From Posidonia oceanica (Eukaryota > Streptophyta > Magnoliopsida > Alismatales > Posidoniaceae): a stretch of DNA of 64,000 nucleotides. Where the stretch lies: NCBI GenBank assembly GCA_037176725.1, contig JAZBRS010000023.1, positions 28,639,001 to 28,703,000 of the forward strand. The letters run 5' to 3'. The translations under genes and the position numbers were made by a program. The stretch's first letter is position 1. The number at the start of each line of letters is the position of its first letter. Positions 1 to 12,041 of this stretch are shown in pieces. The notes under the pieces were generated by a model. The model worked only from the letters and a program-made list of their open reading frames with translations, was not told the DNA's origin and made no database searches.

Positions 1-163
1 TACATTTATTATTTGATATTGTTAATTTGAAGCCTGCATCTTATGTAGGACAACTGTCTTCTTCTTGTAAAGATATGTCCCACTGTGAATACAGCAACCG
101 TCTAAAATCAGAATGAGATCCTCATTCTAGTCTTGACTTATAACTAGTTTCATTTGTATATAG

Positions 164-514
164 GTCATATGCACTTGGTCCTGTGTATGAGGCTGCTACA
201 AGAGCTATCGAAGAATCACCTTTGACAGGTCCAGTAAAGCCTGAACCAGATGATGCAGATAGCAGAGAAGTGGTCCTTCCAGGGGTTAATCTTCTTTTTG
301 ATGGATCTCATTTATATCCTTTTGACATCACTGCTTGTCTGCAAGCCAGGCAACCTATTTCTTTGATAGCGGAGGCTTCTGCTGCTTCTGCTGCTATTCA
401 GATAACCAGAGCCCTATGATTCAATTTTAGATTTTGCAAGTATATATAGGATTCACACCGGTCAACTTGGCTTTGACGATGGATAGTGATGGTCTGATCG
501 GTTTTCACAAGATG
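164..514 (+). CDS. Partial exon(s) of an unrecognised plant protein, cut by the left edge
   Basis: An acceptor (tatatag) at 162-163 opens an ORF reading SYALGPVYEAATRAIEE... to a TGA at 417-419. The peptide is non-repetitive, with P/E/D-rich (PVKPEPDDAD) and A/S-rich (AEASAASAA) stretches, as expected of real coding DNA. I do not recognise the family. A strong donor (ATG|GTAAGT) follows at 515, about 100 bases after the stop, in a different frame. A 43-bp GT-AG bounded exon candidate lies at 1044-1086 (after ttcattgcag, before gttgat). Read from the donor's frame it would give ALSMVKLYWNIDKT. So the transcript may continue, with a frameshift or a small unseen intron near 396-430, or the stop is genuine and the rest is a spliced 3' UTR. 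Upstream exons lie outside the window. Confidence 0.4.
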
Positions 515-1043
515 GTAAGTAAATTTTCTATTTGTGGTATGAGGAAAAAATTAGACACATCTAATGTGTTGTCCAGCACCCTTGCCTTTTTCATTTCAAA
601 CCAAACCTCTGAACTTGTTTTTTCTGCAAATTTGCCAACTTCCCACTCCTAGACATCAACTGACTTATTATGTATCAGTTGTCACTTTGATAGCGTTTGT
701 TGCTTTCTCCACATTGTCTACTAAAACTAGGCTTTCTGAGAAAGCTATGAGCCTATGATGCACTTCACGTATTTAGCCAGGCAAGAATTCACTGTTGAGG
801 AAAATTTTCCACATTTCCCTCTCCCATCACCCATTTACTTGACCTGTTTACTTCGACGAGATCACTCCACCTAAACCTACTTGAAGAAACCTGTCTGTCT
901 GGTGGTACTTAAAATAATATATTTTTTTAAAAGCATATTTCTGTAAGAGCTGACTATTGCCCCGTGCCTTTTATCTGTTACTATTTGTTGATATTTCTAG
1001 TTTTTTGGTGCATCATGTCAACGATGTTTCCTTTTCATTGCAG

Positions 1044-1086
1044 GCTCTATCGATGGTTAAGTTATACTGGAACATAGATAAAACAG
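1044..1086 (+). CDS. Small candidate exon of the left-edge gene
   Basis: This 43-bp segment sits between a pyrimidine-rich acceptor (cctttttcattgcag) and a GT donor. Its open frame, ALSMVKLYWNIDKT, follows naturally on DGLIGFHKM, which ends the preceding exon candidate at 514. It is supported only by splice-site fit and a plausible peptide. No homology was recognised. Confidence 0.25.
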
Positions 1087-1317
1087 GTTGATATCAACTT
1101 CTTGATATTTTAGAATTCACTTATTTATTTCAGAATGTGCTGTAAGATTCATACCTTAAGACCCATTCGTTTGTGGAGTCACAGAATTTCTATACGTGAT
1201 ACAAGATCTCACTTCTGCATGTTTATAAAATTTTCCGGAAAAGTATTGCGTTTGTTCACTTGAATGTCAGCACATAGAGAAGGGACTTGGAATAAATAGC
1301 ACAATGAGTGCTGTAAG

Positions 1318-1798
1318 TAGGGGCGCAAAATAGTACAGAAATTTTAAGATTGGGTTGAAATTTCTATTTCAAAGTTATTTTGGGTTAGGTTTAGATTTAG
1401 TCTGGTTCAACCCAACTCAATCCAATCCAGCCCAATCATTGACTATGTCAATGTATTTCGTCCGCAAAGTTAGTTTAGTCCATTTAATTGTGTTTTTATT
1501 AGTTGCAAAATGTTGTTTGCCAATTGTGTTATTAAATGTATTTATTTATTTATTTATAATGAAATTTGAACTGTTGGAACTTTTAACGGACAATAAGATT
1601 TATATAATTAGGTTAAGTTTACCTGTAATTAGTCCAAACGAATTTGGATTATGTCGATTCGATCTCAGCTCAACCTGTGATTGAGTTGGGTTATGTTGCT
1701 TCAACTTGCATGAATTGTGGGTTGGATTTGGATTATTTTGTAGGTTGGGACGTTGGGTTTGGAAATATCCAATCCAACTCATTTTATTTGCACCCTTA
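1318..1798. mobile_element. hAT-like MITE (481 bp)
   Basis: The left end starts TAGGGGCGCAAAATA. The right end, reverse-complemented, starts TAAGGGTGCAAATAAAAT. This imperfect inverted repeat has the (A/G)GGGTG(C)AAA form common in plant hAT MITEs. The interior is made of short GGTT(G/C)GGTT/AACCCAAC-type runs in both orientations. The flanking 8 bases match poorly, so no target duplication is claimed. It does not encode a protein. Confidence 0.5.
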
Positions 1799-2453
1799 AC
1801 CAGAAGTGATGATGCCAAGGAAATTATGCTCATGAGAAAGCGTGGTTTACTCCTTGAAAAAAAATTATTATAAAAATACCTAACGTGGTTTACTCCTTCA
1901 ACAAAATTTATTCTTTGTTTTTCTCCGATGCTTATCTTGTTTCATAAAATAAAACTGGTAACGTTCAGAAAAATGCTTCATAAGTAGCTTTTTTCAGAAA
2001 AGGTATTCTACCATAATCTATTGAAATCAATATTTTCAAAAGCTATTATAATTTTATGTATAAATTAAGAAGTTAAAGTAATAAAATAATCCAACGTAAG
2101 AAATGATGTTTGACTTGAAGGGAGGAAAAGAAATGGATAGAGAGAGATATTTTTATTGAAATATAGTGGACAAATAAGATATTCACCTTCTCTAAAATTG
2201 GAGAAAATTGGAAAGTACATAAATGTTTTAAATGGAAATTGAAGTTATCCCTTCTTGGAAAAGAAATAGTTTAGCTACACATCCAACAATTGTTTCTTTT
2301 CATTTCTTTCCTAAAGAGACAAACTTATCCTTTGCTAGAAAATTTGTTTCTTTTTAACTATTGACCTAGAAATGTTAAAGAAAAAGATATTTAGTATTCT
2401 TTTGCCAATAAAAAGTAATATAAGCTAAAAATTGAGTCAAGTTCAATCTCTAA
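1799..2453. other. AT-rich intergenic DNA, no gene seen
   Basis: AT-rich spacer between two MITEs, with no ORF or RNA gene that I can support. Confidence 0.6.
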
Positions 2454-2906
2454 GCTCCTTTTTGATGTAAAATTAAAAAAAAATAAGAATAAATAAAACT
2501 AATATTAATATTATAATAATATTACTATTCAATTTAAAAGTGATTTTTTAAAAAAATGAATAAAGTGATTTTTTTTAAGATGAATAAATGTATATAAAGA
2601 GATTCTAATGAGTAAAAGGTGATATAAATATCAGAATAAGTATAAAAATATAATTTACTTGATTATCAAGATATATATCTAATTTAAAATATATATACAT
2701 TATATTATATATATATTAATTTTTATATAACTATAAGAATAATTTTATTTCATCATTCCCACAATATAATTATTCTACCATAAATAATTCAAAATAGAAA
2801 TTATTATTCCAAGATCATTCTTATTTTTACACAATCTTACGCAATCAAACGAAATAATAATTCTAATTCTAAAATTATTCCAAGTTTTATTCCTAAAACC
2901 AAAGAG
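2454..2906. mobile_element. Tourist-like MITE, copy 1 of a three-copy family
   Basis: A 453-bp AT-rich element flanked by TAA (2451-2453 and 2907-2909). It shares long colinear sequence with 28032-28509 and, in reverse complement, with 33570-34055. Shared blocks include the motif around 'gattatcaagatatatatctaattt' (2662-2686) and the paired ends related to CTC(C/T)TTTGGAT...AATAAG. The 3-bp target duplication and ends fit PIF/Harbinger-derived MITEs. This copy is the most A/T-eroded of the three. Confidence 0.65.
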
Positions 2907-2909
2907 TAA

Positions 2910-3446
2910 CTCAAGAGCTCACTTCGACGAATCGACTAACACGTCCGATTGTTTAGGAAAAGATAAGGTTGCCTGACTCAAGCAACCGAGAACCCATAAT
3001 AAATTATAAAATTAAATAATTAAATTTATCTCATGGCATACAATATAATTCACTTTTACACCATCCAGGGTATTTTCACGTTGAGGTTTCTCACCTCGTA
3101 ACCTGTATTACTTTCTACTCGGATCGCCCGTCCAACTTTCTCCAGGACCAGTTCTCTCATGCCAAGAGATAGAAATCTGAATTATATAAGCCAACATTAT
3201 CCTTGAAGTACAGATGAACAAAAGCCAAATACAACTTTCGAGGCATAAACCTCAGTCTAACATCATCAGCATATGATAAGACAGTAACATGTCAATCCTC
3301 TGAGACACAAGTAAGCAAAGATGTGAAAAAAAAAAATAAGAAAAACAAGAACAAGACGCAGAAAAATATAACCACAAACCAATTTTACTTAACAAATTGC
3401 CAAAATTACCTTCTAACTAATCAAGCTATATTCTTACTGCAGAAAA
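2910..3446 (-). other. 3' flank of the pinin gene
   Basis: Downstream side of the minus-strand pinin gene, starting directly past its stop codon. The part nearest 3447 is presumably 3' UTR. No separate gene or RNA was recognised. Confidence 0.5.
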
Positions 3447-6400
3447 TCACAGCTTACTGTCATTACCAGCCTCAAAATCACCTGCTTGAACAGCATCCAC
3501 AGCATCACCATCAGCCCTCCTGTTTTCTTCAATCCCAAGTACATCATCCATCATATCGTCTTCAGCGGCAATGTCTTCCACATCCTCTTCTTCCTCATTG
3601 CTTCCAGGAATTCTGCGTGTCTTTGGGCCATGCTCTAATTGGTGGGTCTCAAGCTCCTTATCCATGGATTCCTGTAGGTTAACTAAATTGTTTGCTCTTC
3701 TTGCATTCCTTGCATTTTGCCATCTCTCCAGCTGAGACTGAACATTTGCAACATACCGCTCCTCTATCTGCTTTTGATATTCTGACAGCTCAGCCCTTCT
3801 AGCAGACTTCCATTCAATAAACGCCTACAAGAAAGCTTATCAGTAATAGGAACTCGATGTTGTAAATTTGTCATTCGGCTAGTTAACCTATACAGCCACT
3901 ATTGCCAATCTGCCATCAAAATCAGGCCAAATCCCATTTGACCTATTCTAGCAACAAACCTAATGCACATCTAATACAAAGGGCACTACAGAGGTCAGAC
4001 TGTGTAGACAAGCTTTGAGATAGCAAGCCTGATTTCCAGAATGCACATACAACATTCTTTTTATTGAGAAAACTACTAAATTAGATGACATAATTAAGGG
4101 ATAGTCAGAGAATAAATGACAATCTTTGAGACTGCTAATCTGTCCACCAGGGTTCACGCAAGTGGTTTCTTCTGTTATTTAGAGACCATTTGATAGCTAA
4201 TATAGACTCAAAAAATAGAGTGGATTGGACTAGGGTATATAGTCACATACCGCGGAACAAGCTAAACTACCTATTATACCAAGGACAGTGTTATTTTCCT
4301 TTTTCCATTGTTACCAACTTACCATGAAGAAGATCCTTCACATAAAGTTAAATGAGAATAAGAAACTTTGCCAGGTAAGACCAAATCACGGAAAACAAAA
4401 GAAGAAAGGTAAAACAGCCACACACTTGCTACAAAAAAAAAAGATGGACTAAGTCAAACATAACACAAGATAAAGTTGTGGATTAAAAATGTAAACAGAA
4501 AAGTACGACGTAAATAAGCCTACATGTTCTTTCTTCTGCTCGGCAACAGCAGGATCATCATCTACTGGTTTTTTTGGCAAGTAATAAATTGGAGGCTCAG
4601 CCTTTGTCCTAGAAACACAGCCGAAAACCAATCACACGGTCATTAATATTCAAAACAAAAGCCAGAATCATAGTGGAAGGAAAACTGTGCTGTGCAAAAT
4701 GCCTCCAGTTGCATCAGGTGCAACTACGCTTATGAACAGAAACTTATCTGTTTCAAATAAATATGTCAATGTAACAATAACCTGCAACACACGGTAAACA
4801 GTTGGTCTTAGCAAATCAATTATTGGTAGCTAAGCCTATAGAGATGCAAGCAAATTTAAGAAAACCCCAAATTTTGGTACTAGTAACAACCAACTAGCAA
4901 ATATTTTCCCACTGACAAGAGCTAAAGTTTGGGACAGGAAAGATTGTTTATTAGAACCATCAAACCTTAGAAAATTGCACAGCTTCTTGTGATGATCAGC
5001 CCACTGAATAAATAGCAATTCCAGTTTCTTTTCCTCAGCTTTGGCAGCAACACGAGCTCTAAGTGTCTGTTTGAAAAATAAACAGCAATTTCCTATTACA
5101 TAAGTACTAATAAATCATTTTAAAAAATATTATGTGCCACGGATAAATCAATGCACCAGATCTCGCTTCCGTTTTTCCACAATTTGTTCACGCTCTTGTT
5201 GCCGCAGCCTTTCACTTTCTTCTTGTGCCCTTTGTTCAGCCTACACAGTATACACCATTCAATGAGATTCTAGATGAAGGATAAAATAATTTGATTTTTT
5301 TGTGAAGTAGCTGTAGGCTTGTAGCCAGGGTCTCAGATAAAAAACTCAAAAAAAAAAGTGACATCTTCTTATTTTGCATTTTGCATGTCTACTCAGTCAA
5401 TAATAGTAACATGATTGCATGTACACTTGGAGATCAATAATAAAGCACACTCTGTTTATCGCAAGACACCTTGAGAAATATATATATAAAGAAACAACAA
5501 TGATCTCAAAATCATGATTTTAAATGTCGATTTCATGTCGGACTTCGGCACATTGAAAAACAGACCTTTGTTCATAAAATATCGGTGTGTCGGTGGAAAC
5601 ACAGTAAAAAAGACACCTTTGTTCATAAAATTGTCATGCCAGTGACGTGTTGGGAGAATGAAACCCTGAAATGTGACAACATGTGTCGACATTTAATGCC
5701 ATGCTCAACACACAAAAGCCTTTCGTTGTGGAAAACTACATGAGACCACTTTATTTTCCTTCATCTTTCTTGTGTTGTTGATGTCAATAGAGACGTTGCA
5801 TTTGACAAATATAGTTGTGATGTGTGACAAGAAGAATAGTACATATAATTGTGTTGTAAATGTTTTCCCTTTATGTATCTAATATTAGATCATCAATACC
5901 AGATTAATCAGGTTTTTTTAATTGATCAAGGTTACATGTTCAAGTATTTCCCCAAGTGAACTGCACAGTATCCTTTTTACTAGATTTCTTGTCTAATTTT
6001 TTTTTGAGCGATGATTTATTCATAAAATTGGCAAATAATTCTACCCTTTCATTAAACAAAAAAAGGTAAATTACTCTAGCAAGAAAATAAAGTATCAAGT
6101 CGAGAAAGGGGCACCTGAACATTTTATTAACAATTAAGTATCTTGTTTTAAAAAAGGGCCTGAAGTTATTTTCTGAAAATAAACTAGAAAAATCAAAACC
6201 ATTTAGCCTTTGTAAAATATCATGCAAAAGGCATTGTTGATGGGGTTTTTTAAACAGTATATTTGGCAATAATCCATGTAAATTTTAGCTTCTGCTGTAT
6301 AGTACCATTTGATCAAAATCAGTCAACATAAACCAAATAAATTAAAGCTATTTAAAATTTATAAAATATCATGCAAATAATATTGCTGGCAGAATTTTTT

Positions 6401-8873
6401 AAACAGCATAGTTTGCAGTAATATGCATAAAATTTAGTTTTTGTTGTATAATATTGTTTGAACAAGTTCTATTTTATGCGTGCATAACCATTATTTTCTT
6501 CAAATTTATACACTTGTTTTCTATCCATTGAAATATGTTTTTGTTCACCATTTTGTTTCATTACTCGTGTATAATTGTGAATTTTTATTCTAAAATTTTA
6601 TACCTTTCATTAGTTGACCCCAGGGCTGTCTCTGCCTTAGGCGAACAGCCTTTGTGGTCCTATTCATATATTTCATTTTTTACATATATTCATTTATGTG
6701 CATTACATGGATTGTATATCTGTAGTGCTAAATACAAAATAAGACACATGAACAGTTTCCTCATAAGCTAGAGTTACAAGGTTGAAAACAATTACTCACT
6801 CTTTTCAATGAATCAGATCTACGCATGAAAGCGTCACTTGTAGACCGTTTCTTGTCCTCTTCACGAAATTTCTGCAGTTATAATGACAATAAAATGACCA
6901 ACAAATTAATACCATGTGCTATGTGCATATATTAAAACATGTTTGTTAAAAGGGAAATATCAACAAAGAAAAAACGAGGAAACTTTCCACAAATTAACAA
7001 GGTGGTGCATCTTAAAATAATGAAAGAAAAATAAAGACTAATATTAACACAAATATTTAACCATAAGGGAATGATTGAGAAATTTGAACAATTGATTTGT
7101 AGAAAAGGGCTAGATATAAAAAGGGAAAATATTGATCCAGAAAGAGATTCAGCATGATTAGGATCCAATTCCATTGAAGCCTGGAAAAAGTACCATTGAT
7201 TAGAGAGAGGTAACAACCCTTCAATGATGGTTTAGGACGTGCATGTGAGGAGATAGCAGACTCTCAGAGTGAGATTGAATCTTCACTCCACAAAAATGGC
7301 GATCGGTTATAAATGAACAGAGAAGTTTATTGACACATCACTTTCACATAGTGATATGAAGCCAAATTAGATATTACAAGACATCATGAGGAAGTTGTAG
7401 ATGATTGAGGATTTGTACTTCGGAGCATAAGACTATAAGAGGTCTGCCAGCAAAATGAGTCTAAAATATACTTTTGCAGAAATGTTTCAAATGAAAAAGG
7501 AGAAAGAACAAGGCTATGTCCCCTTGTTCAATGAACGGCATGCATGTATGGACTTAATTAAGTAATTAATAGTTGATGTTATATCTATTATATGGCTGTA
7601 AAGAACTTGAAATCATTTAAAACAGTAACAGCGTATAAGTCATGAGGAATATAGTCAAAGACATTGACTAGACAAACCTCAAGATATATCAGGAAAGGAC
7701 AAGCCAGGAATGCGAGAATATACTAAAGAATTTGATTGTGTTAAAATCACACTAAGCATCATGGTTCTCCAACAGCCACTAAATCTAGCTAAGATACACG
7801 CAGTTTCACTTTCTGTTGGGGCAATTATTTGCTATAAGAGACGATGGCAAAAGTTTCAACACAGGATATGCATAAAGAAACTAAAGATTACCCAATTATT
7901 TTTATCTTTTAGATAGTGATGCCAATAACAACAGCAATCATTTATAGGAGAATAATGTCATACCTCCAGTGTCCCCAACAACTGCCCCAGCATTCGCCTA
8001 TTCCTCTTAACTAGGCTTGGATCCTCATCTTTCGGCAGCACTCTTGGGACAGGCTCTGCAGATGGCACATCATAGTTCTGCTAGTCGAGAAACAAATGAA
8101 ATCAATAAATCTCGAACTAAAAACCAAAACAAAAACAATACAGCAGACTGTAACTTCCGTACAATTCGGGCAGTCCTGCGTCCTGCGCCCCTCGGTCCGT
8201 CGTTCCTCTGGAAATCCGCAGCAGGCCTCTGGTTGTTATTCTCCTCGTTCCGCTCATTTCCGACCTCAACAGCCACAGCCTCTCCCTCATTCACCTCCTT
8301 CTCTCCTCCAGCCACCGGCTCCTCCTCCAATTCTCCTCCCCCAACCTTCAAGAAAAAAAAACAATACCCTAAAACTTCACAACACAAAAACCCAACACTC
8401 GAACGGCAAAAAAAAGAGAGCAAGATGCACCTTTACTCACCTTAACCACAGCAGACGACAACCTCCTCTTGGGAGCAGGCTGGTCGTCAACATCCCTCTC
8501 CGCCTGTAACAAAAACACAACAAAACCCTAAACTAAACAAGAGAAAAAACAAAGACCAACAACTACAAAACAAGATAACCACACACTCACAGGCCTGACG
8601 ACGCCACGCTGCCGCCCTAGATTAGGTCGTGCACCATTCCCGCCCGGTCCACCGCGCCGGAGGCCTCTGGGATCTCGAAGACGCTCGGTGATCTGGCAAC
8701 CAAAAATAAGCACGCAGCCGATTCGGGATCGTCAAATTGAAACGTGAGAATAAGGTTTAAGGAGGGAAGGAGGGGAGAAGAAGCGGGCGGACCTCCCACT
8801 GCTGGCGCTTGAGCTCCTCGATCTCCTTCCGCAGCTCCTCCGCCGTCTTCTCCACCACCGCAGCGCTCCCCAT
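3447..8873 (-). CDS. PNN: Pinin-like (pinin/SDK/memA domain) nuclear RNA-processing protein, 10 coding exons
   Basis: Coding exons in order: 8793-8873, 8591-8692, 8441-8503, about 8163-8345, 7964-8077, 6800-6871, 5157-5240, 4966-5066, 4524-4608, 3447-3824. All have GT-AG borders and the joins keep frame, giving 1263 nt or about 420 residues. This is close to the length I recall for plant pinins. The N terminus (MGSAAVVEKTAEELRKEIEE, then ITERLRDPRGLRRGG) and the pinin-domain core RNRRMLGQLLGTLE, about residues 168-181, identify the family. A Glu/Arg/Lys coiled coil follows (AEQRAQEESERLRQQEREQ), then TKAEPPIYYLPKKP and an acidic tail. Pinin is known as a nuclear exon-junction/SR-associated factor. 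The ATG at 8873 is chosen because the family starts there, although the frame stays open upstream to about 9044. The donor of exon 4 is uncertain: ATT|GTACGG at 8163, or a site six codons further on. Confidence 0.93.
5518..5696. mobile_element. Small TIR element related to the one at 59850-60071
   Basis: It lies in the pinin intron between exons 7 and 6. The left end reads TTTTAAATGTCGATTTCATG and the right end, reverse-complemented, reads ATTAAATGTCGACACATG. The interior shares ordered motifs with the insertion at 59850-60071 read in reverse: AAACA(C/T)AGTAAAAAA, TTTGTTCA(T/C)AAAA and CGACA. No clear target duplication was found here, so its ends are approximate. Confidence 0.5.
6214..6472. 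repeat. Imperfect tandem duplication, period about 149 bp, in a pinin intron
   Basis: Two diverged copies, each beginning AAAATATCATGCAAA (6214 and 6363), continue colinearly through TTTTTTAAACAG, GCA(A/G)TAAT and TGTAT(A/T). They lie between pinin exons 7 and 6. No coding content. Confidence 0.55.
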
Positions 8874-9106
8874 CTCGCGAAAACGAGGGTTTTGGCTTTC
8901 GTTTTCTCGACTATGGGTGTGGAGCCGGGAGGCGGGTGCGGTGCTCGCTGGTGCAATGTAAAAGGGGAGGGAGTGACTATTAGATGGAAGGATGTGATTT
9001 GATATGTGCCGAATGCCAACAGTGAGCCATCCAATTGTTTTCAAAGTCCACTAATACAGTGCGGTATGGGCTCATGTGAGTTGACGATGCCGATCGTTGG
9101 ATCAAG

Positions 9107-9313
9107 GTCTATTTGGTAAAACTTTTGAATGATTTTTAAATATATAATTTTTCTTTAGTTCAACGGTTATACTAAATACTATTAATTTTTAAAAAGTATG
9201 TAGCTTTTGAAATAACGATTCTTTTACATTTTCATAAGTTGAAATATAACTACTTCTAATCAAAAATTAGTTTCTACATTTAAAACCAGAAATTGAAATT
9301 TTACTAAATGGAC
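9107..9313. mobile_element. Short MITE with imperfect terminal inverted repeats
   Basis: Left end GTCTATTTGGTAAAACTTT; right end, reverse-complemented, GTCCATTTAGTAAAATTTC. About 16 of 19 bases match. It is a 207-bp AT-rich element just upstream of pinin. No target duplication was seen. Confidence 0.5.
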
Positions 9314-10193
9314 TTTAAGTTGGGTCATTGTCGTAACAATAAATTCCAACTTGAACCAACAATTGTGGTTCTGGGCTCACATGAGCCCCTATCAAGTCTC
9401 TATTTTCAAAATCCATCTTTCATGTCAAATTTATAACAATTGAATTTAAATTTATAATGTCTATATATTAAAAAATAATTGATTTTGAGATTTCTATTAT
9501 ATATGAATCAAAATTTTCAAGTAAAAATAAGTATTTGAGCAATAGAAAAATAATTAATTATCTTTTTCTTAGAATTTCATATGTCAAATGAAAAATCTAA
9601 TATGTAGACCTGACTCACGGTACATATATCAATTAGACTTAACTTATCGTTTTCTCATTAAATGAGAAGTTTTTCTCCATCATTACATATATTAAGCATA
9701 GAGTGTTTCACAAAGTTGAACGAGAAGTTCTCTGTTGATTCAACATAATGTCATCATTCGAACCAATCCCAAACATATCCCTTGCTTTCAATCATTTCAT
9801 CATTAAAACTGTGACCACCTTTCTCATATCATTTCTCCAAATACATGTCTGAATCGGTCAAACATGATGTACTCTCCTCAAATTCTATTTTATCATGAAA
9901 GCTGTAACTACCCTTAAATTCCAATTCAATGGTGTACTCTCCTTCACTATCATCTCATTCAAAAAAATCACATTTTGTTGTCGTCCTAATATACAAAAAA
10001 TTACTTTCAAATAATGAACATTTCGTTTAAGTAAAATTAATGTATTGACAAGCATATACATTCATGCTTACACAATTGTAGAACCAATAGTTTGAATTCT
10101 TCTCTATATGCGAAACCACATGTCTTGCCATCTTTCCACACTTACAACACAGAGACAGCGCATGAATTGGGAGGGTAGTTGCGTAGATGGACA
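9314..10193. other. Intergenic DNA, nothing recognised
   Basis: AT-rich spacer upstream of the pinin gene, without coding or RNA features that I can support. Confidence 0.5.
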
Positions 10194-10269
10194 TTATGAA
10201 CTTGAAAATTCAAATTGAATTTTTTTTTGATGGATTACTTCTTTCCTTCTACAAACAAGTTTGATCACT

Positions 10270-10740
10270 ACTTCAGAAATGGAAAAAGGAACAGAACAGA
10301 GGGGTTGATGGTGAACGGCGAGGGTGGAGGAGTCAGTGGTGCATAAATTTGATGGTGAAAATAAGGAACCTGATGGCAAACGGTGCGAGAAGATCTCCTA
10401 ACGGAGGAGTCAACAATGGGAGAAGATCTCTTGGCGCAAGGGTGGACTTGATGGTGGAGGACTTGATGGCAGACGGCATAAGTAGAGGTAGATAGCGCAA
10501 GAAAATCTCCTAGCAGAGGAGTTGACGGCGTCAAAAGATCACCTGGCACAAGTGGAGGACTTGATGGCAAACGACACGAGCGAAGGACTTGACGGCGGAC
10601 AGCGTAGGCAAAGGATGACACAAGCAGAGGTAGGTGGACCAGATCTCCTATAGTGAGTGATGGTGTGGAGCAAAAGTTGGAAGAAAGGAAGAGGAGCTTG
10701 TGAGATGAAGAAGAAAGGATGAGGAGTTTGGGAGTTGTAT
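10270..10740. repeat. Degenerate repeat tract (purine-rich, 'gaggacttgatggc' motif)
   Basis: Variants of GGAGGACTTGATGGC(A/G)(A/G)AC and AGAAGATCTCCTA/TGGC recur irregularly at roughly 30-60 bp. This produces a 161-codon open frame on the minus strand that is Ser/Pro/His-rich and itself repetitive. I treat it as non-coding repeat. Confidence 0.45.
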
Positions 10741-10760
10741 TAGGGCTTGACAATGGACAA

Positions 10761-12040
10761 ATTTGTAATTAAACTATTACTAGAATCTAATTTTTACCCA
10801 TGAGATCTTTATTTATCAAATAAGATTTTACAAGTAATCTAAAATCTAACTTCTACGAAAACTCTCAGAAGCCAGCTTCTTCTGGAAATAACCATAATCT
10901 AACTTCTAGGTTTTAGATATTCCAAATGGACCCATAGTGTCTATGGTTCAAAATTCAAACGATTTCATAACTTCTACCATTAGTAGGTTGAAATATTCAA
11001 GTAAAAGTTATACAAGTTCAATGTTAAATTATTTATAAATAAATAAATTTTTATATTATTAGATGAATTGTTAGAGAACTAAAGCAATTGTCATTATAAT
11101 TTTAATGTCTATATTACTAGAGAACGAGGACTCGGTTTAAAAATGTGAGCCTTTGAACTCATACTATCCTTTCCCTGGAATAGGTATATATTTTAGATTT
11201 CATTTATAGGATCCTAAGTAATGAAATAAAAATGTAAAAGAGATGCTACAATACATGCATATATAGAAGCATGGTAGCATTTAATCTTTTGAGATTGGTA
11301 TATATTTTAGTTGTTCATTGTTGAGATTTTTAGGGATGGTTTTGATAATTTTCAGGTCACATCGGCCCAATACAGCCCATATTCTTTTGTCTGCATGGGT
11401 TCCATGAAACAATTGCACACAAAATTATTTCATATCTGTTCTCCTTATACTCCAAGAAATCAATCAAACCTAAGTTTAATTCAACAAATTGTGTTTCCAG
11501 TCTAGCCCTTTCTACAAACTTGAAACTGAACTCGTTTGATTTTGTCTCACTGTGGGGCATACTTTGTAGAAATTCTAGTCATGATTCTCAAAGAAATATA
11601 CATAGCATACAAAAAAGAATATATTTGTTTTAAGAATATCGTTGTTGTTATTCAAGTTTGGATACATTAATGATGTTAGTCGCAATTTGTGAAGCCAACA
11701 TGTCATCCAGTCTTGTCGAGTTTAACTTTGATTTCAGGGGTGTGCTACTCAATTAATTATGATGCATTTCCTTACATGTGAATTTCTAAGATAGTATTTG
11801 GTAACAATTATTAGTTGTAATTTATTAAGAATAATCGTTTATGATTGAAAAAGTTGAACCAAATACACATAAAAAAATACCAATTTATTGAAAAACATAT
11901 GGATTTTTCATGTGCAAAACTTATAAAAAACGTTGAAAAAAAAAAACTATCTTACATCACTTTTTGAAAAAAATTAGAATTTTTTTCCATCTATTTTCCA
12001 TATTATCCTCCTTGAAAACATAATTTTACAAAAAAAAAAA
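10761..12040. other. Intergenic AT-rich DNA
   Basis: No gene recognised. Near 11795-11870 a short inverted repeat (GTATTTGGTAACAATTATT against GTGTATTTGGTTCAACTTTT reversed) may be a tiny MITE. The stretch ends in an A-run that abuts the methyltransferase fragment at 12041. Confidence 0.4.
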
Positions 12041-12041
12041 A

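Noticed and set aside
8017..8509. Plus-strand ORFs of about 140 codons
   Set aside because: They lie antisense to pinin exons 3-5, and their composition mirrors those exons. They are shadows.
8874..9060. Bidirectional promoter with a second gene upstream of pinin
   Set aside because: No plus-strand gene follows; 9.1-12 kb holds only MITE and repeat sequence.
10268..10753. 161-codon minus-strand ORF
   Set aside because: It is built of degenerate nucleotide repeats. The peptide is repetitive Ser/Pro/His with no domain or splice context.
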